In this document: positions 33,321 through 42,415 of the stretch, piece after piece
Layout: each line of letters starts with the position of its first letter
Numbering within the stretch: the first letter of the stretch is position 1
Assembly: GCF_036242395.1 (NCBI RefSeq)
Contig: NZ_CP108458.1
Span: forward strand, 1,240,001 to 1,304,000
DNA: 64,000 nt
Source of the DNA: Kitasatospora sp. NBC_01266
GTDB lineage: Bacteria > Actinomycetota > Actinomycetes > Streptomycetales > Streptomycetaceae
Direction of reading: 5' to 3'
Position numbers and translations under genes: made by a program
Notes under the pieces: model-generated
What the model was told of the DNA's origin: nothing
What the model saw: the letters and a program-made list of their open reading frames with translations, nothing else
The model's database searches: none

Positions 33321-34226
33321 TCAGCAACCGACCCGGTTGGCCGCCGCCACCCGCAGCCCGTCCAGGACCAGCTCGGTGGCCGGCAGCGGCAGGTGCTCAC
33401 GCAGCACGTAGGCGCAGACCTGGCGGCGCACGTGCGGCTCCAGGGTCCGTCCGGTCACCTTGCGGTGGTTGAGGAACGAGAGCACCAGCGCGGGCGCCAC
33501 CGCGAGCCCGACCCCGGCCGCCACCAGGCTCTGCAGCGCCAGGTTGTCGTCGGTGGTGAAGACGATGTCCGGGTCGAAGCCCTCCTCCGCGCAGATGTGC
33601 AGGAAGTTGGCCCGGCAGCGCGCGCAGCCGGCGATCCAGCGGGCCTGGGCCAGCTCGGCCAGCCGCACCGCGTGCCGGCGGGCCAACGGATGGCCGACCG
33701 GCAGCAGGACCGTCAGCAGATCCTCCATCAGCCGGATCTCCACCAGTTCGGCCGGCAGTTCGGCACGCATCCCCGGGTAGCTGAAGGAGAGCGCGATGTC
33801 GCACTCGCCGGCCAGCAGCTTCTGCACCGACTCCGGCGGCTCGGCCTCCAGCAGCTCGACCCGCACCCCCGGGTGCTCGGCCAGCAGCGCGGCCATCGCC
33901 TCGGGGATCAGCGTGGCGTTGGCGCTGGGGAAGGCGCAGACCCGCACCCGGCCGGCTCGCAGCCGGGCCAGTGCCTGGAGCTGCTGCTGAGCGGCGCCGA
34001 GGCTGCCGAGGATCACCTCGGCGTGCCGGGCCAGCGTCTCGCCCGCCTCGGTGAGCCGCATCCGGCGCCCGTCCCGGATGAAGAGCGCGACGCCGGCCTC
34101 GCGCTCCAGCGCGCGGATCTGCTGGGTGACGGCCGGCTGGGTGTAGCCGAGGGAGCGCGCGGCAGCGGTGAACGAGCCGGTGCTGACCACCTCGTGGAAG
34201 GTCCGGATATGTCGGGAGTCCAGCAT
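33321..34226 (-). CDS. LysR-family regulator
   Basis: A 301-residue LysR protein. The N-terminal helix-turn-helix is FHEVVSTGSFTAAARSLGYT then QPAVTQQIRALEREAGVALF. The C-terminal effector domain (about 90-295) includes RVRVCAFPSANATLIP and GVGLAVAPALVLSFL. Regulation target unknown; the divergent side is occupied by another minus-strand gene, so autoregulation or distant targets are likely. Cys residues (ARCRAN, HICAEE) sit in the effector domain. Confidence 0.9.
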   Translation of the reverse strand: MLDSRHIRTFHEVVSTGSFTAAARSLGYTQPAVTQQIRALEREAGVALFIRDGRRMRLTEAGETLARHAEVILGSLGAAQQQLQALARLRAGRVRVCAFPSANATLIPEAMAALLAEHPGVRVELLEAEPPESVQKLLAGECDIALSFSYPGMRAELPAELVEIRLMEDLLTVLLPVGHPLARRHAVRLAELAQARWIAGCARCRANFLHICAEEGFDPDIVFTTDDNLALQSLVAAGVGLAVAPALVLSFLNHRKVTGRTLEPHVRRQVCAYVLREHLPLPATELVLDGLRVAAANRVGC

Positions 34227-34299
34227 CCGAGAATCATAAGCAGAATTTGGGAGAGATTGACCTGCCCGTAGCTGAGGTGATCTCTGACCCGATGAAACC

Positions 34300-34557
34300 C
34301 TAACGGTTCTCGCGCCGGCCCTTGACGAGGTATCCGAGCACGGCGCCGATCAGCAGCGTGGCGGCGAGCGCGATCCACAGCGGCGCCGTCACGGTGAAGA
34401 CCCAGAACTGGATCTTCACGTTGTTCAGATTCGCCAGCAGGAACCAGAGCGCGAGCCCGGCCACCACCACACCGGCGATCAGTCGGGTCGGGATACCGGC
34501 GATCTCGCTCTGCTTCGCCTTCTGGCCGGCGAACGGGCGCTCCGAGTTCCTGGTCAC
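34300..34557 (-). CDS. LapA-domain (DUF1049) small membrane protein
   Basis: An 85-residue membrane protein with two helices (LIAGVVVAGLALWFLLANLN and APLWIALAATLLIGAVLGYL) and a basic C-terminus. This pattern is the LapA domain. In proteobacteria LapA is tied to LPS assembly; in actinomycetes the role is unknown. The start is GTG at 34557; the upstream gene is divergent. Confidence 0.85.
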   Translation of the reverse strand: MTRNSERPFAGQKAKQSEIAGIPTRLIAGVVVAGLALWFLLANLNNVKIQFWVFTVTAPLWIALAATLLIGAVLGYLVKGRRENR

Positions 34558-34754
34558 ACGGGCAGTCTGCGCGCCGGGCCGCCGTCACCGGCCGCACTGC
34601 GCCGCCGACTGCCCCGGACGGAGTACCAGCACTCCCCCGGGTGGGTGGCCGGACACCGGGTCGGCAGGTGATCCGGGATCTCGGGAACATCGCTGACCCG
34701 CCATTGGTTGACCCACCGGCAGAACAGGACAAATCGAAGGGCACACCACAGCTC

Positions 34755-35609
34755 GTGAGCATCATTCCCACGATCACTCTCAACAATGGCGTCGCGATCC
34801 CGCAGCTCGGCTTCGGCGTCTGGCAGGTGCCGGAGGACGAGGCGGCCACCGCCGTGCGCACCGCCATCGAGACGGGCTACCGCAGCATCGACACCGCCGC
34901 CATCTACGAGAACGAGGCCGGCACCGGCCTCGGCATCCGGCAGGCCGGCGTACCGCGCGACGAACTGTTCATCACCACCAAGCTGTGGAACAGCGGCACC
35001 CGCGACTGGTCCGGCCAGGCCGGCCGCGACGCGGTGCTGACCGAGTTCGACGCCTCGCTCGAGAAGCTCGGCCTGGAGTCCCTCGACCTCTACCTGATCC
35101 ACTGGCCGCGCCCGATGCACGGCAGCTACGACAACCTCTGGAAGGCCTTCGAGGAACTGCTCGCCTCCGGCCGGGTCAAGGCGGTCGGCGTCTCCAACTT
35201 CGGCCAGGCCGAGCTGACCCGCCTCTTCGAGACCAGCTCGATCGTCCCGGCGCTCAACCAGGTCGAGCTGCACCCGCACTTCGCCCAGCGCGAGCTGCGC
35301 GCCTTCCACGCCCAGCACGGCATCGCCACCGAGGCGTGGAGCCCGCTGGGCCAGGGCAAGGCCCTGCTCAGCGATCCGACGCTGGCCAAGGTCGCCGCCA
35401 AGCACGGGCGGACCGTCGCCCAGGTGGTGCTCCGCTGGCACCTGCAGAGCGGCATCATCGCGATCCCGAAGTCGGTCACCCCGTCCCGGATCGCGGAGAA
35501 CTTCGCGGTGACCGGCTTCGAACTCGACGCCGAGGACCTCGCCGCGATCGCCGGCATCGAGACCGGTCAGCGCCTCGGCCCCGACCCGGTCACCTTCGAC
35601 TGGAGCTGA
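34755..35609 (+). CDS. Aldo/keto reductase
   Basis: A 284-residue NADPH-dependent aldo-keto reductase, AKR5-like. The barrel starts TLNNGVAIPQLGFGVWQV. The tetrad residues are in YRSIDTAAIYENEAG (Asp and Tyr), ITTKLWNSG (Lys) and LYLIHWPRP (His). AIPKSVTPSRIAENF is the cofactor-binding region. It should reduce small carbonyls such as 2,5-diketo-gluconate; substrate unknown. The GTG at 34755 is chosen because upstream in-frame sequence looks non-coding. Confidence 0.92.
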   Translation: MSIIPTITLNNGVAIPQLGFGVWQVPEDEAATAVRTAIETGYRSIDTAAIYENEAGTGLGIRQAGVPRDELFITTKLWNSGTRDWSGQAGRDAVLTEFDASLEKLGLESLDLYLIHWPRPMHGSYDNLWKAFEELLASGRVKAVGVSNFGQAELTRLFETSSIVPALNQVELHPHFAQRELRAFHAQHGIATEAWSPLGQGKALLSDPTLAKVAAKHGRTVAQVVLRWHLQSGIIAIPKSVTPSRIAENFAVTGFELDAEDLAAIAGIETGQRLGPDPVTFDWS

Positions 35610-35628
35610 TCTAAGTTCGTGACCGTTC

Positions 35629-35667
35629 AACTGTTGGCTCCCACCGATCCGGCGGGAGCCAACAGTT
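35629..35667. terminator. 14-bp hairpin terminator after aldo/keto reductase
   Basis: AACTGTTGGCTCCC (35629-35642) pairs exactly with GGGAGCCAACAGTT (35654-35667) around an 11-base loop. It lies between convergent genes and may serve both. Confidence 0.83.
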
Positions 35668-35720
35668 ATGTCGGACGCTCGGAAATTCTCAGATAATTCC
35701 CAGGAATTCCGGGCGAATCG

Positions 35721-36629
35721 TTACGCCACCGGAGCGAGTCGAGCCGCCTTCGCCAGCAGGATCAACGCCTGCTGATGTTCGGTCGGCTCCAACGGTTCGA
35801 GCAGCAACTCTTCCACTCGGGCCACTCCGGCAGCAGCGCTGTGCAGCAGCTCCTGACCGGTCGGCGAGAGCGACAGCAGGTTGCGCCGCCCGTCCGAGGG
35901 GTCCCGGCGGCGCAGCACCAGACCCCGCCTGACCAGGCGTGAAACCATCTCGGCCATCGTCGCCTTGTCCAGCGAGGCCAGCTCGCCGACCGTCCGCTGG
36001 TCGGCCCCCGGCTCGCTCTCCAGCGCGTCGAGGACGGCGAACTGAGGAGCCGTCAACTCCGAGCCGACGTGCTCCGACCAGAGCTTGGTATGGACCTGCT
36101 GACCGACCCTGATCAGGTAACCGACCGCGCGCTGGGCGTCCAGCAGCGGACGGCTGTCGCTCAGCGCGGCCACCGCGGCCGGCTCCAACTTGGCTATCTT
36201 GGCCAGGAATCGGATCAGTTCGAGCTGCTCATCGCCGGTCAGCGGCTCGAACAGGGTGCGCTGGACGCGCACCACGCCGCCGGTGGCCTCACGGACCGCC
36301 TGGGCTCCGTTCTGCGAAAGTGCGAGCAGTTTGCGCCGGCCGTCCGCCGGATCGCGCCGGCGCAGCACCAGGCCACGCCGTACCAGCCGAGCGACCATCT
36401 CGGCCATCGTCGCCTTGTCCAGTGAGGCTCGTTCGCCCACCGTGCGCTGGTCAGCGCCTGGTTCGAGGGCGAGGGCGAGCAGCACGGCGAACTGAGGAGC
36501 CGTCAATTCGGCTCCCACATGTTCGGACCACAGCCGGGTGTGTACCTGCTGTGCCACGCGAATGAGGTGACCGGGCGACTGCTGCAGTCGACCGGGCACG
36601 CGGGTCGTCGGGATCTCCCCCAGCACCAT
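35721..36629 (-). CDS. Tandem double MarR-family regulator
   Basis: A 302-residue protein made of two MarR domains in one chain. The first (about 22-150) has LWSEHVGAELTAPQFAVLLA, then SLDKATMAEMVARLVRRGLV and LRRRDPADGRRKLL. The second (about 172-302) repeats these exactly 150 residues later, with roughly 85% identity by eye over 90 residues. Ordinary MarR proteins are about 150 residues and dimerise; this one should act as a covalent pseudo-dimer or form a four-domain assembly. The start ATG 36629 has AGGACGG upstream. A candidate TATAGT -10 lies at 36787-36792 on this strand. The target may be the divergent FabG-like gene. Confidence 0.9.
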   Translation of the reverse strand: MVLGEIPTTRVPGRLQQSPGHLIRVAQQVHTRLWSEHVGAELTAPQFAVLLALALEPGADQRTVGERASLDKATMAEMVARLVRRGLVLRRRDPADGRRKLLALSQNGAQAVREATGGVVRVQRTLFEPLTGDEQLELIRFLAKIAKLEPAAVAALSDSRPLLDAQRAVGYLIRVGQQVHTKLWSEHVGSELTAPQFAVLDALESEPGADQRTVGELASLDKATMAEMVSRLVRRGLVLRRRDPSDGRRNLLSLSPTGQELLHSAAAGVARVEELLLEPLEPTEHQQALILLAKAARLAPVA

Positions 36630-36991
36630 GAATCCGTCCTGATGTCACACCCGGCGCGCTGTGGGACGCCCGGGCGGGGCAGTAGCGGCGTGCTGGCCTC
36701 CCCCGGCGCGAATCGAGAACCAACCGCAGTGATTTCGACCCGGATCGAGGGGAGCTCCGCCGTGCAGCCGACGGCTGCTGGCGCACACTATACAAACGGA
36801 GTCTGTGTTGCGGCAGGCAGGGGCAGATAGTAGACGGATGTTCACCATACTTGTGGTATTTCGTCCCGCACCGCCGAGTTGAACATCCGCCCGGATCGCG
36901 CTCTGGTCCCCTCAACTACTCGCCGGTAGGGTATTCGGCGCAGCGCTCTCAGCACCATTTTTCGTTGAACCGAGAGAGACGAGTAAGAGGC
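36630..36991. promoter_or_regulatory. Divergent promoter region between double MarR and fabG-like gene
   Basis: A 362-base region without a gene. It contains TATAGT on the minus strand (36792-36787, a -10 for the MarR gene) within the AT-richer CACTATACAAACGGAG segment, and on the plus strand a GGTAGGGTATTCG segment (36925-36937) that could be a -10 for the reductase. MarR operators are typically palindromes in such gaps; no clear perfect one is seen. Confidence 0.4.
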
Positions 36992-37759
36992 ATGACCGAG
37001 CAGAGCAGCACGTCCAGGGTCGCGATCGTCACCGGCGCCGCGCGCGGCATCGGCGCCGCCACCGCGCAGCGGCTGGCGGCCGACGGCTACGCCGTCGCCG
37101 TGGTCGACCTGGAGGAGTCGGCCGGCAAGGAGACCGTCGAGAAGATCACCGCGGCCGGCGGTCGCGCCCTCGCGGTGGGTGCCGACGTCTCCGACGAGGC
37201 CCAGGTCCAGGCCGCCGTGGAGCGGATCGCGGCCGAGTTGGGCACCCCCGTGGTGCTGGTGAACAACGCCGGGGTGCTCCGCGACAACCTGCTCTTCAAG
37301 ATGTCGGCGGCCGACTGGGACACCGTCATGAACGTCCACCTGCGGGGCGCCTTCCTGATGACCCGCGCGGTGCAGAAGCACATGGTGGACGCCGGCTTCG
37401 GCCGGATCGTCAACCTCTCCTCCTCCTCGGCGCAGGGCAACCGCGGCCAGGCCAACTACTCGGCCGCCAAGGCGGGTCTGCAGGGCTTCACCAAGACCCT
37501 GGCGATCGAGCTCGGCAAGTTCGGCATCACCGCCAACGCGGTGGCCCCCGGTTTCATCGCCACCGACATGACCGCCGCCACCGCCGCCCGGGTCGGCATG
37601 GAGTTCGAGGCCTTCAAGCAGGCCGCGGCCACCCAGATCCCGGTCCAGCGGGTCGGCGTCCCCGAGGACATCGCGCACACCATCTCGTTCCTCGCCAGCG
37701 AGGGCGCGGGCTTCGTCAGCGGCCAGGTGATTTACGTCGCCGGTGGACCGCTCGACTAG
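36992..37759 (+). CDS. fabG: FabG-like 3-oxoacyl-ACP reductase (short-chain dehydrogenase)
   Basis: A 255-residue classical short-chain dehydrogenase. The cofactor motif is TGAARGIG; LVNNAGVLRD and the Ser-Tyr-Lys triad (Ser in NLSSSSAQGN, Tyr156, Lys160 in NYSAAKAG) are intact; the C-terminus GFVSGQVIYVAGGPLD is FabG-like. It reduces 3-oxoacyl thioesters or a related ketone with NADPH. It stands outside a fatty-acid cluster, so it may be an accessory paralogue, possibly acting on polyketide or branched substrates. The ATG at 36992 is preceded by AAGAGG. Confidence 0.87.
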   Translation: MTEQSSTSRVAIVTGAARGIGAATAQRLAADGYAVAVVDLEESAGKETVEKITAAGGRALAVGADVSDEAQVQAAVERIAAELGTPVVLVNNAGVLRDNLLFKMSAADWDTVMNVHLRGAFLMTRAVQKHMVDAGFGRIVNLSSSSAQGNRGQANYSAAKAGLQGFTKTLAIELGKFGITANAVAPGFIATDMTAATAARVGMEFEAFKQAAATQIPVQRVGVPEDIAHTISFLASEGAGFVSGQVIYVAGGPLD

Positions 37760-37768
37760 TCATTCCTA

Positions 37769-37816
37769 CGTAGCGACCCTGGTCACCGCGTCCGCGCGAC
37801 GGCCAGGGTCGCTACG
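37769..37816 (+). terminator. 14-bp hairpin terminator after fabG-like gene
   Basis: CGTAGCGACCCTGG (37769-37782) pairs exactly with CCAGGGTCGCTACG (37803-37816), 10 bases past the stop, followed by GTTT. Confidence 0.8.
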
Positions 37817-38087
37817 GTTTCGGAGCACGGGCGACACCGGGTGCGCTCCTCGGGCGCACCCGGCGGGCAGGCGGCGGCAGGGAGCTGAGGAACGCCACCG
37901 GTGGGTGACCCGCGAGCAGGACGCCGACCGGCCGTCAGCGCGCTGGTCGTCCCTTCCGCCGTCGGGTCCTCAAGGGTGCCGTGCGACCGTGCCGGAGGCA
38001 GCTGCGGACGCCGGACGCGCCGTCAGCGCGCCGGAGCCGCCACCGGGACACCCCGGACCGCGCCCGGCTCGACTGGTACCGCGTCAG
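37817..38087. other. Gene-free stretch with second hairpin
   Basis: No convincing gene is seen in this 271-base stretch. A second 10-bp hairpin lies at 37837-37863 (CCGGGTGCGC with GCGCACCCGG), which may terminate transcription from either side. The open frames here lack ribosome sites and match no known family by eye. Confidence 0.5.
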
Positions 38088-38291
38088 CTAGTACTGCTGC
38101 AGCGCCCGCAGCCGGGCCGCCTCCGCGACCATGGCGGCCCGCTCGGCCCGCCGTGCCTTACGCGCCTCGTCCGCGCCGACCGGCTCGACCACGTGGAAAC
38201 AGGCTCCGCAGACGTAGCCGCCCTCCGGCCCCTCGGAGACCGGGGTCCCGCAGTGCGCGCAATACCGGGAGTAGGTGACAGTGGCGACCAT
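38088..38291 (-). CDS. Small zinc-ribbon protein
   Basis: A 67-residue protein with two CxxC knuckles (YCAHCGTPVSEGPEGGYVCG and ACFHVVEPVG), so it probably binds one zinc ion. The C-terminal half is a charged helix (DEARKARRAERAAMVAEAAR). The ATG at 38291 has GAGAGG 5 bases upstream; an ATG at 38306 is also in frame but lacks a site. Function unknown; nucleic-acid or protein binding is plausible. Confidence 0.7.
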   Translation of the reverse strand: MVATVTYSRYCAHCGTPVSEGPEGGYVCGACFHVVEPVGADEARKARRAERAAMVAEAARLRALQQY

Positions 38292-38373
38292 GACGACCTC
38301 TCGCATCGGTTACGAAGAGTAGGTCCACGGTAGCCGCTCGTTTCAGTGGCAGAAAGAGCGAACTGATGCTCGA

Positions 38374-38622
38374 TCAGACCTCGGCGGGGTGGGTCCCGGC
38401 GATCGATCCGGTGCCGTCGCAGGTCCGGCAGGGTTCCTCGCGGTAGGCCTGCTTGCTGCCGTCGGCGGAAACCCGGTACCGGGTGTAGGTGCCGGTCCCG
38501 CTGCACAGGAAGCAGTTGCCGCCGCCGTCCCGTTCGGTGGTGCCGGTTCCCTTGCAGGTCCGGCACTGCAGGCCGGCCAGTCGCCCGGTACCGGTGCAGA
38601 TGGTGCACACCGCGATGCTCAC
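38374..38622 (-). CDS. Standalone DnaJ-type zinc-finger protein
   Basis: An 82-residue protein containing four CxxCxGxG motifs: CTICTGTG, CRTCKGTG, CFLCSGTG and CRTCDGTG, the same arrangement as the Cys-rich central region of DnaJ. No J domain or C-terminal substrate domain is present. It may bind two zinc ions and act as a small holdase or thiol-redox protein. The GTG at 38622 has a GGAGGGAG site 7 bases upstream. Confidence 0.78.
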   Translation of the reverse strand: MSIAVCTICTGTGRLAGLQCRTCKGTGTTERDGGGNCFLCSGTGTYTRYRVSADGSKQAYREEPCRTCDGTGSIAGTHPAEV

Positions 38623-38741
38623 GCCGCTCCCTCCGATCCTCGTGCTCCCGCCAGGAGCCCGAATGCCTCGTTTGCGCAGCCTACCGCCGGAATACCCTTG
38701 GACCTGTCCGGGTACCCCGATCCGGACGGAGGTGAGCCGCC

Positions 38742-39017
38742 ATGCGCTATGCCACCACCCCGCGCCGCTGGCGCAGCGGGACCGAACCCCGCTTCGCCCG
38801 AAGCGACCTCAAGCTGCGTTTCCTGCTCTCGGTGGTCTTCGTACCGGTCTTCGCGCTGATGACCGCCGCGTTCGCGGTCTTCGCCGCCATGGCGAAGGCG
38901 ACCAGCGCGCCCTCCCAGAGCACGCTGGTCGCCTTCGCGGCGGTCTGCTTCGCGCTGACCGTCGTCGCCACGATCGACCTCTACGTGGTGATCCGGCGCC
39001 GCCGGGTGGAGCTGTAG
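38742..39017 (+). CDS. DUF6343 small membrane protein
   Basis: A 91-residue membrane protein. The N-terminal RSGTEPRFARSDLKLRFLLS is the DUF6343-type signature, followed by two helices (LLSVVFVPVFALMTAAFAVF and LVAFAAVCFALTVVATIDLY) and a basic tail (RRRRVEL). The ribosome site GGAGGTGAG is excellent. Function unknown. It is convergent with hpnO, with only 7 bases between the stops. Confidence 0.8.
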   Translation: MRYATTPRRWRSGTEPRFARSDLKLRFLLSVVFVPVFALMTAAFAVFAAMAKATSAPSQSTLVAFAAVCFALTVVATIDLYVVIRRRRVEL

Positions 39018-39024
39018 CGCCGGG

Positions 39025-40440
39025 CTACCGGTTCCCCACCGCCTGCTTCACCAGCGTCTTGCCGAAGTCCCACATCAGGCCGCTGCCCCGGTGCGCGTCG
39101 TCCATCACCTCGCAGAACGCGTCCACGAACCGGTCCACCTCGCGCTCGGTGATGATCAGCGGCGGAATCAGCTTGATCACCTCCAGGTGGTCGCCGGAGA
39201 CCTGGGTCAGGATCCGGTGCCGCTGCAGCAGCGGAACCACCACCATCTGCGCGAAGAGCCCCTTGCGCGCGGCCTGCAGCGCCGTCCACCCGGTGCGCAG
39301 CTTGAGCGAACGGGGCCGGCCGAACTCGATGCCGATCATCAGACCGCGACCGCGCACCTCGGCGAGCAGCTCGTACTTCTCGGTGAGCGCGGCCAGCCGG
39401 TCGCGGAACAGGTCGCCGACCCGGCGGGCGTTCTCCACCACCCGCTCGTCCCGCATCACCTGCAGGGTGGCCAGGCCCGCCGCCATCGCCTGGGCGTTGG
39501 AGCCGAAGCTGGCCGAGTGCACCAGCACCCGGTCCATCGAGGAGTACACCTTCTCGAAGATCCAGCCCTTGCCCAGGGTGGCGCCGATCGGCACGTAGCC
39601 GCCGGAGAGCGCCTTGGCGGCGCAGACCAGGTCGGGCTGGACCCCCTCCTCGTCCTGGTAGGCGAAGAAGGCACCGGTGCGCCCGATGCCGGTCTGCACT
39701 TCGTCGCAGATCAGCAGCGCCTTGTTCTCGTGCAGCAGGTCCTGGGCCGCACGCAGCCAGCCGGGCGGGGCGGCGTGCACGCCCTTGCCCTGGATCGGCT
39801 CGACGATCAGCGCGGCCACGTCCCCCTTGCGCAGCTCGCGCTGGAGCGCGCCGAGGTCGCCGAGCGGGATCGCGGTGTCGGGCAGCAGCGGCCCGAAGCC
39901 CTTGCGGAACCCGCCCTCGCCGTTGATCGAGAGCGATCCGGTGGTCAGCCCGTGGAACGCGTGGTCGCAGTAGAGGATCCGCCCGCGCCCGGTGGCGTAC
40001 CGGGCGAACTTGATCGCGGTCTCCACCGCCTCGGTCCCGCTGTTGCCGAAGAAGACCCGGTCCAGGCCGGGCGCCTCGGCCAGCAGCCGCTCGGCCAGCA
40101 GGCCGGGCAGCGGCGGGCAGTCGAAGCGGGTCAGGTCGGGCAGGTCGAGGTCCATCACCTGCTGGATCGCGTCGCGCACCACCGGGTGGTGGCGGCCGAG
40201 CGCGAAGATGCCGAAACCGGCCAGCATGTCCAGGTACTCGTTGCCCTCGGCGTCGTAGAAGTACGGGCCGGCGGCGCGCTCGTAGGTCTTGTCGAAGCCG
40301 ATGGTGCGCAGCATCCGCGGCAGCTGCGGGTTGAGGTAGCGGCCGTGCAGTTCATACCGCTCGCCGCCGCGCTCGGCGAGCAGGGCGGCAAGGTCGAGGG
40401 CACCGTCCGGTCGGTCGGCGGGCACGTGGTCAGCTGGCAC
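39025..40440 (-). CDS. hpnO: Aminotransferase of hopanoid side-chain synthesis HpnO
   Basis: A 471-residue class III aminotransferase using pyridoxal phosphate. The lysine that forms the Schiff base is in [33 protein letters not shown] and [17 protein letters not shown] are typical. In the hopanoid cluster it is expected to convert a C35 hopanoid aldehyde/ketone to aminobacteriohopanetriol. It is the last gene, overlapping dxs by 11 bases. The start is GTG 40440. Confidence 0.9.
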   Translation of the reverse strand: MPADHVPADRPDGALDLAALLAERGGERYELHGRYLNPQLPRMLRTIGFDKTYERAAGPYFYDAEGNEYLDMLAGFGIFALGRHHPVVRDAIQQVMDLDLPDLTRFDCPPLPGLLAERLLAEAPGLDRVFFGNSGTEAVETAIKFARYATGRGRILYCDHAFHGLTTGSLSINGEGGFRKGFGPLLPDTAIPLGDLGALQRELRKGDVAALIVEPIQGKGVHAAPPGWLRAAQDLLHENKALLICDEVQTGIGRTGAFFAYQDEEGVQPDLVCAAKALSGGYVPIGATLGKGWIFEKVYSSMDRVLVHSASFGSNAQAMAAGLATLQVMRDERVVENARRVGDLFRDRLAALTEKYELLAEVRGRGLMIGIEFGRPRSLKLRTGWTALQAARKGLFAQMVVVPLLQRHRILTQVSGDHLEVIKLIPPLIITEREVDRFVDAFCEVMDDAHRGSGLMWDFGKTLVKQAVGNR

Positions 40441-42352
40441 GGGGTTCGTTCACTCCTCGGTTCGGTAGCAGGTGCTTGGCGAAGGCGGCGGTCTGGGCGG
40501 CGATCCCGGTACCGGTCAGCCCGGCCTCCTCCATGATCTCGCCGCGCCCGGCGTGCTGCAGGAACTCCTGCGGAATTCCCAGGTCGCGCAGCGGGGTGTC
40601 GACCTCGGCGTCCCGCAGCGCCTGGGCGATCGCGGCGCCCACCCCGCCGACCCGGCCGTTGTCCTCGACGGTGACCACCAGCTTGTGCCGGGAGGCGAGT
40701 TGGACCAGCGCCGGGTCGACCGGCTTGACCCAGCGCGGGTCGACCACGGTGGTGGCCAGGCCGTCGGCGGTGAGCAGCGCGGCGGCGTCCAGGCAGGCGC
40801 AGGCCATCGCGCCGACCGAGACCAGCAGCACGTCCTGGCCAGTGCGTCCGGGCACCTGGGTGCGCTGCAACACGTCGACGCCGCCCAGCTGTTCGACAGC
40901 CGGCCGGACCGGGGTGACCTCGCCCTTGGGGAAGCGGATCACGGTCGGCGCGTCGGTGACCTCCAGCGCCTCGTGCAGCTGCGCCTTGAGCTGCTCGGCG
41001 TCGCGCGGCGCGGCCAGCCGCAGGCCGGGGACCACCTGGAGGATCGACATGTCCCACATGCCGTTGTGCGAGGCGCCGTCGTTCCCGGTGACCCCGGCCC
41101 GGTCCAGCACGAAGGTGACGCCGAGCCGGTGCAGCGCCACGTCCATCAGCACCTGGTCGAAGGCCCGGTTCAGGAAGGTCGCGTAGACCGCGACCACCGG
41201 GTGCAGGCCCGCGGTGGCCAGACCGGCGGCGCTGGTGACGGCATGCTGCTCGGCGATCCCGACGTCGAAGATCCGGTCCGGGTAGGCCTTGGCGAACGGG
41301 GCCAGCCCCACCGGCTGGAGCATCGCGGCGGTGATCGCCACCAGATCGGTGCGCTGCCCGCCGGCGGCCACCATCTCCTCGCCGAAGACCGAGGTCCACG
41401 AGGTGCCGCCGGTCGGCGAGATCGGCAGGCAGGTATAGGGGTCCATGGCGCCGACCGCGTGGAAGCGGTCCGCCTCGTCCAGTTCGGCGGGACGGTAGCC
41501 GCGGCCCTTGACGGTCAGGCAGTGCACGATCACCGGGCCGCCGAAACCGCGCGCCTTGCGCAGCGCGGACTCCACGGCGGAGATGTCGTGCCCGTCGATC
41601 GGGCCGACGTACTTCAGCCCGAGGTCCTCGAACATGCCCTGCGGCGCGAAGGAGTCCTTGAAACCCTTCTTGGCGCCGTGCAGCGCCTCGAAGATCGGCT
41701 GGCCGACCACCGGAGTGCGCTGCAGCGCCTCCTTGCCCCAGGTCAGGAAGCGCTCGTAGCCCTGGGTGGTGCGCAGCGTGGCCAGGTGGTTGGCCAGGCC
41801 GCCGATGGTCTTGGCATAGGAGCGCTCGTTGTCGTTGACCACGATGACCAGCGGCCGGTCGTCGGCCTCGGCGATGTTGTTGAGCGCCTCCCAGGCCAGC
41901 CCACCGGTCAGCGCGCCGTCGCCGATCACCGCGACCGTCTGCCGGTCGCCGCGCCCCTGCAGCTGGTTCGCCTTGGCGATGCCGTCGGCGTAGCCGAGCA
42001 CGGTCGAGGCGTGCGAGTTCTCGATCACGTCGTGCTCGGACTCGGCCCGGGACGGATAGCCGGAGAGTCCGCCCTTGGCCCGCAGCCGGCTGAAGTCCTG
42101 GCGCCCGGTCAGCAGCTTGTGGACGTAGGCCTGGTGCCCGGTGTCCCACAGGATCCGGTCCCGGGGCGACTCGAAGACCCGGTGCAGCGCGATGGAGAGC
42201 TCGACCACGCCGAGGTTGGGTCCGAGGTGACCCCCGGTCCGGGAGACGGCCTCGATCAGGAAGTCCCGGATCTCCTGGGCCAGCTGCGGCATCTGGTTGG
42301 CCGGCAGTCGCTTCAGATCGGCTGGTCCGTGGATTGAGGACAGGAGTGACAT
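40430..42352 (-). CDS. dxs: 1-deoxy-D-xylulose-5-phosphate synthase
   Basis: A 640-residue thiamine-diphosphate enzyme that joins pyruvate and glyceraldehyde-3-phosphate in the first MEP step. The cofactor motif is [20 protein letters not shown]. The N-terminus [19 protein letters not shown] and the [16 protein letters not shown] region with the general-base Glu are intact. A dxs copy inside the hopanoid operon provides precursors in step with hopanoid demand. It lies 63 bases after ispG and overlaps hpnO. Confidence 0.94.
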   Translation of the reverse strand: MSLLSSIHGPADLKRLPANQMPQLAQEIRDFLIEAVSRTGGHLGPNLGVVELSIALHRVFESPRDRILWDTGHQAYVHKLLTGRQDFSRLRAKGGLSGYPSRAESEHDVIENSHASTVLGYADGIAKANQLQGRGDRQTVAVIGDGALTGGLAWEALNNIAEADDRPLVIVVNDNERSYAKTIGGLANHLATLRTTQGYERFLTWGKEALQRTPVVGQPIFEALHGAKKGFKDSFAPQGMFEDLGLKYVGPIDGHDISAVESALRKARGFGGPVIVHCLTVKGRGYRPAELDEADRFHAVGAMDPYTCLPISPTGGTSWTSVFGEEMVAAGGQRTDLVAITAAMLQPVGLAPFAKAYPDRIFDVGIAEQHAVTSAAGLATAGLHPVVAVYATFLNRAFDQVLMDVALHRLGVTFVLDRAGVTGNDGASHNGMWDMSILQVVPGLRLAAPRDAEQLKAQLHEALEVTDAPTVIRFPKGEVTPVRPAVEQLGGVDVLQRTQVPGRTGQDVLLVSVGAMACACLDAAALLTADGLATTVVDPRWVKPVDPALVQLASRHKLVVTVEDNGRVGGVGAAIAQALRDAEVDTPLRDLGIPQEFLQHAGRGEIMEEAGLTGTGIAAQTAAFAKHLLPNRGVNEPRAS

Positions 42353-42415
42353 GGCTCCACCTCTTCGCTCGGTGATAAGGGACTTGACGTCATGGAAACG
42401 GCGGCGTGGCTGATC

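Noticed and set aside
37743..38333. Plus-strand frames after fabG-like gene
   Set aside because: Start inside the reductase or its terminator, no ribosome site and no family similarity.
40155..42149. Long alternative minus-strand frame across dxs and hpnO
   Set aside because: Shadow of two well-supported genes.
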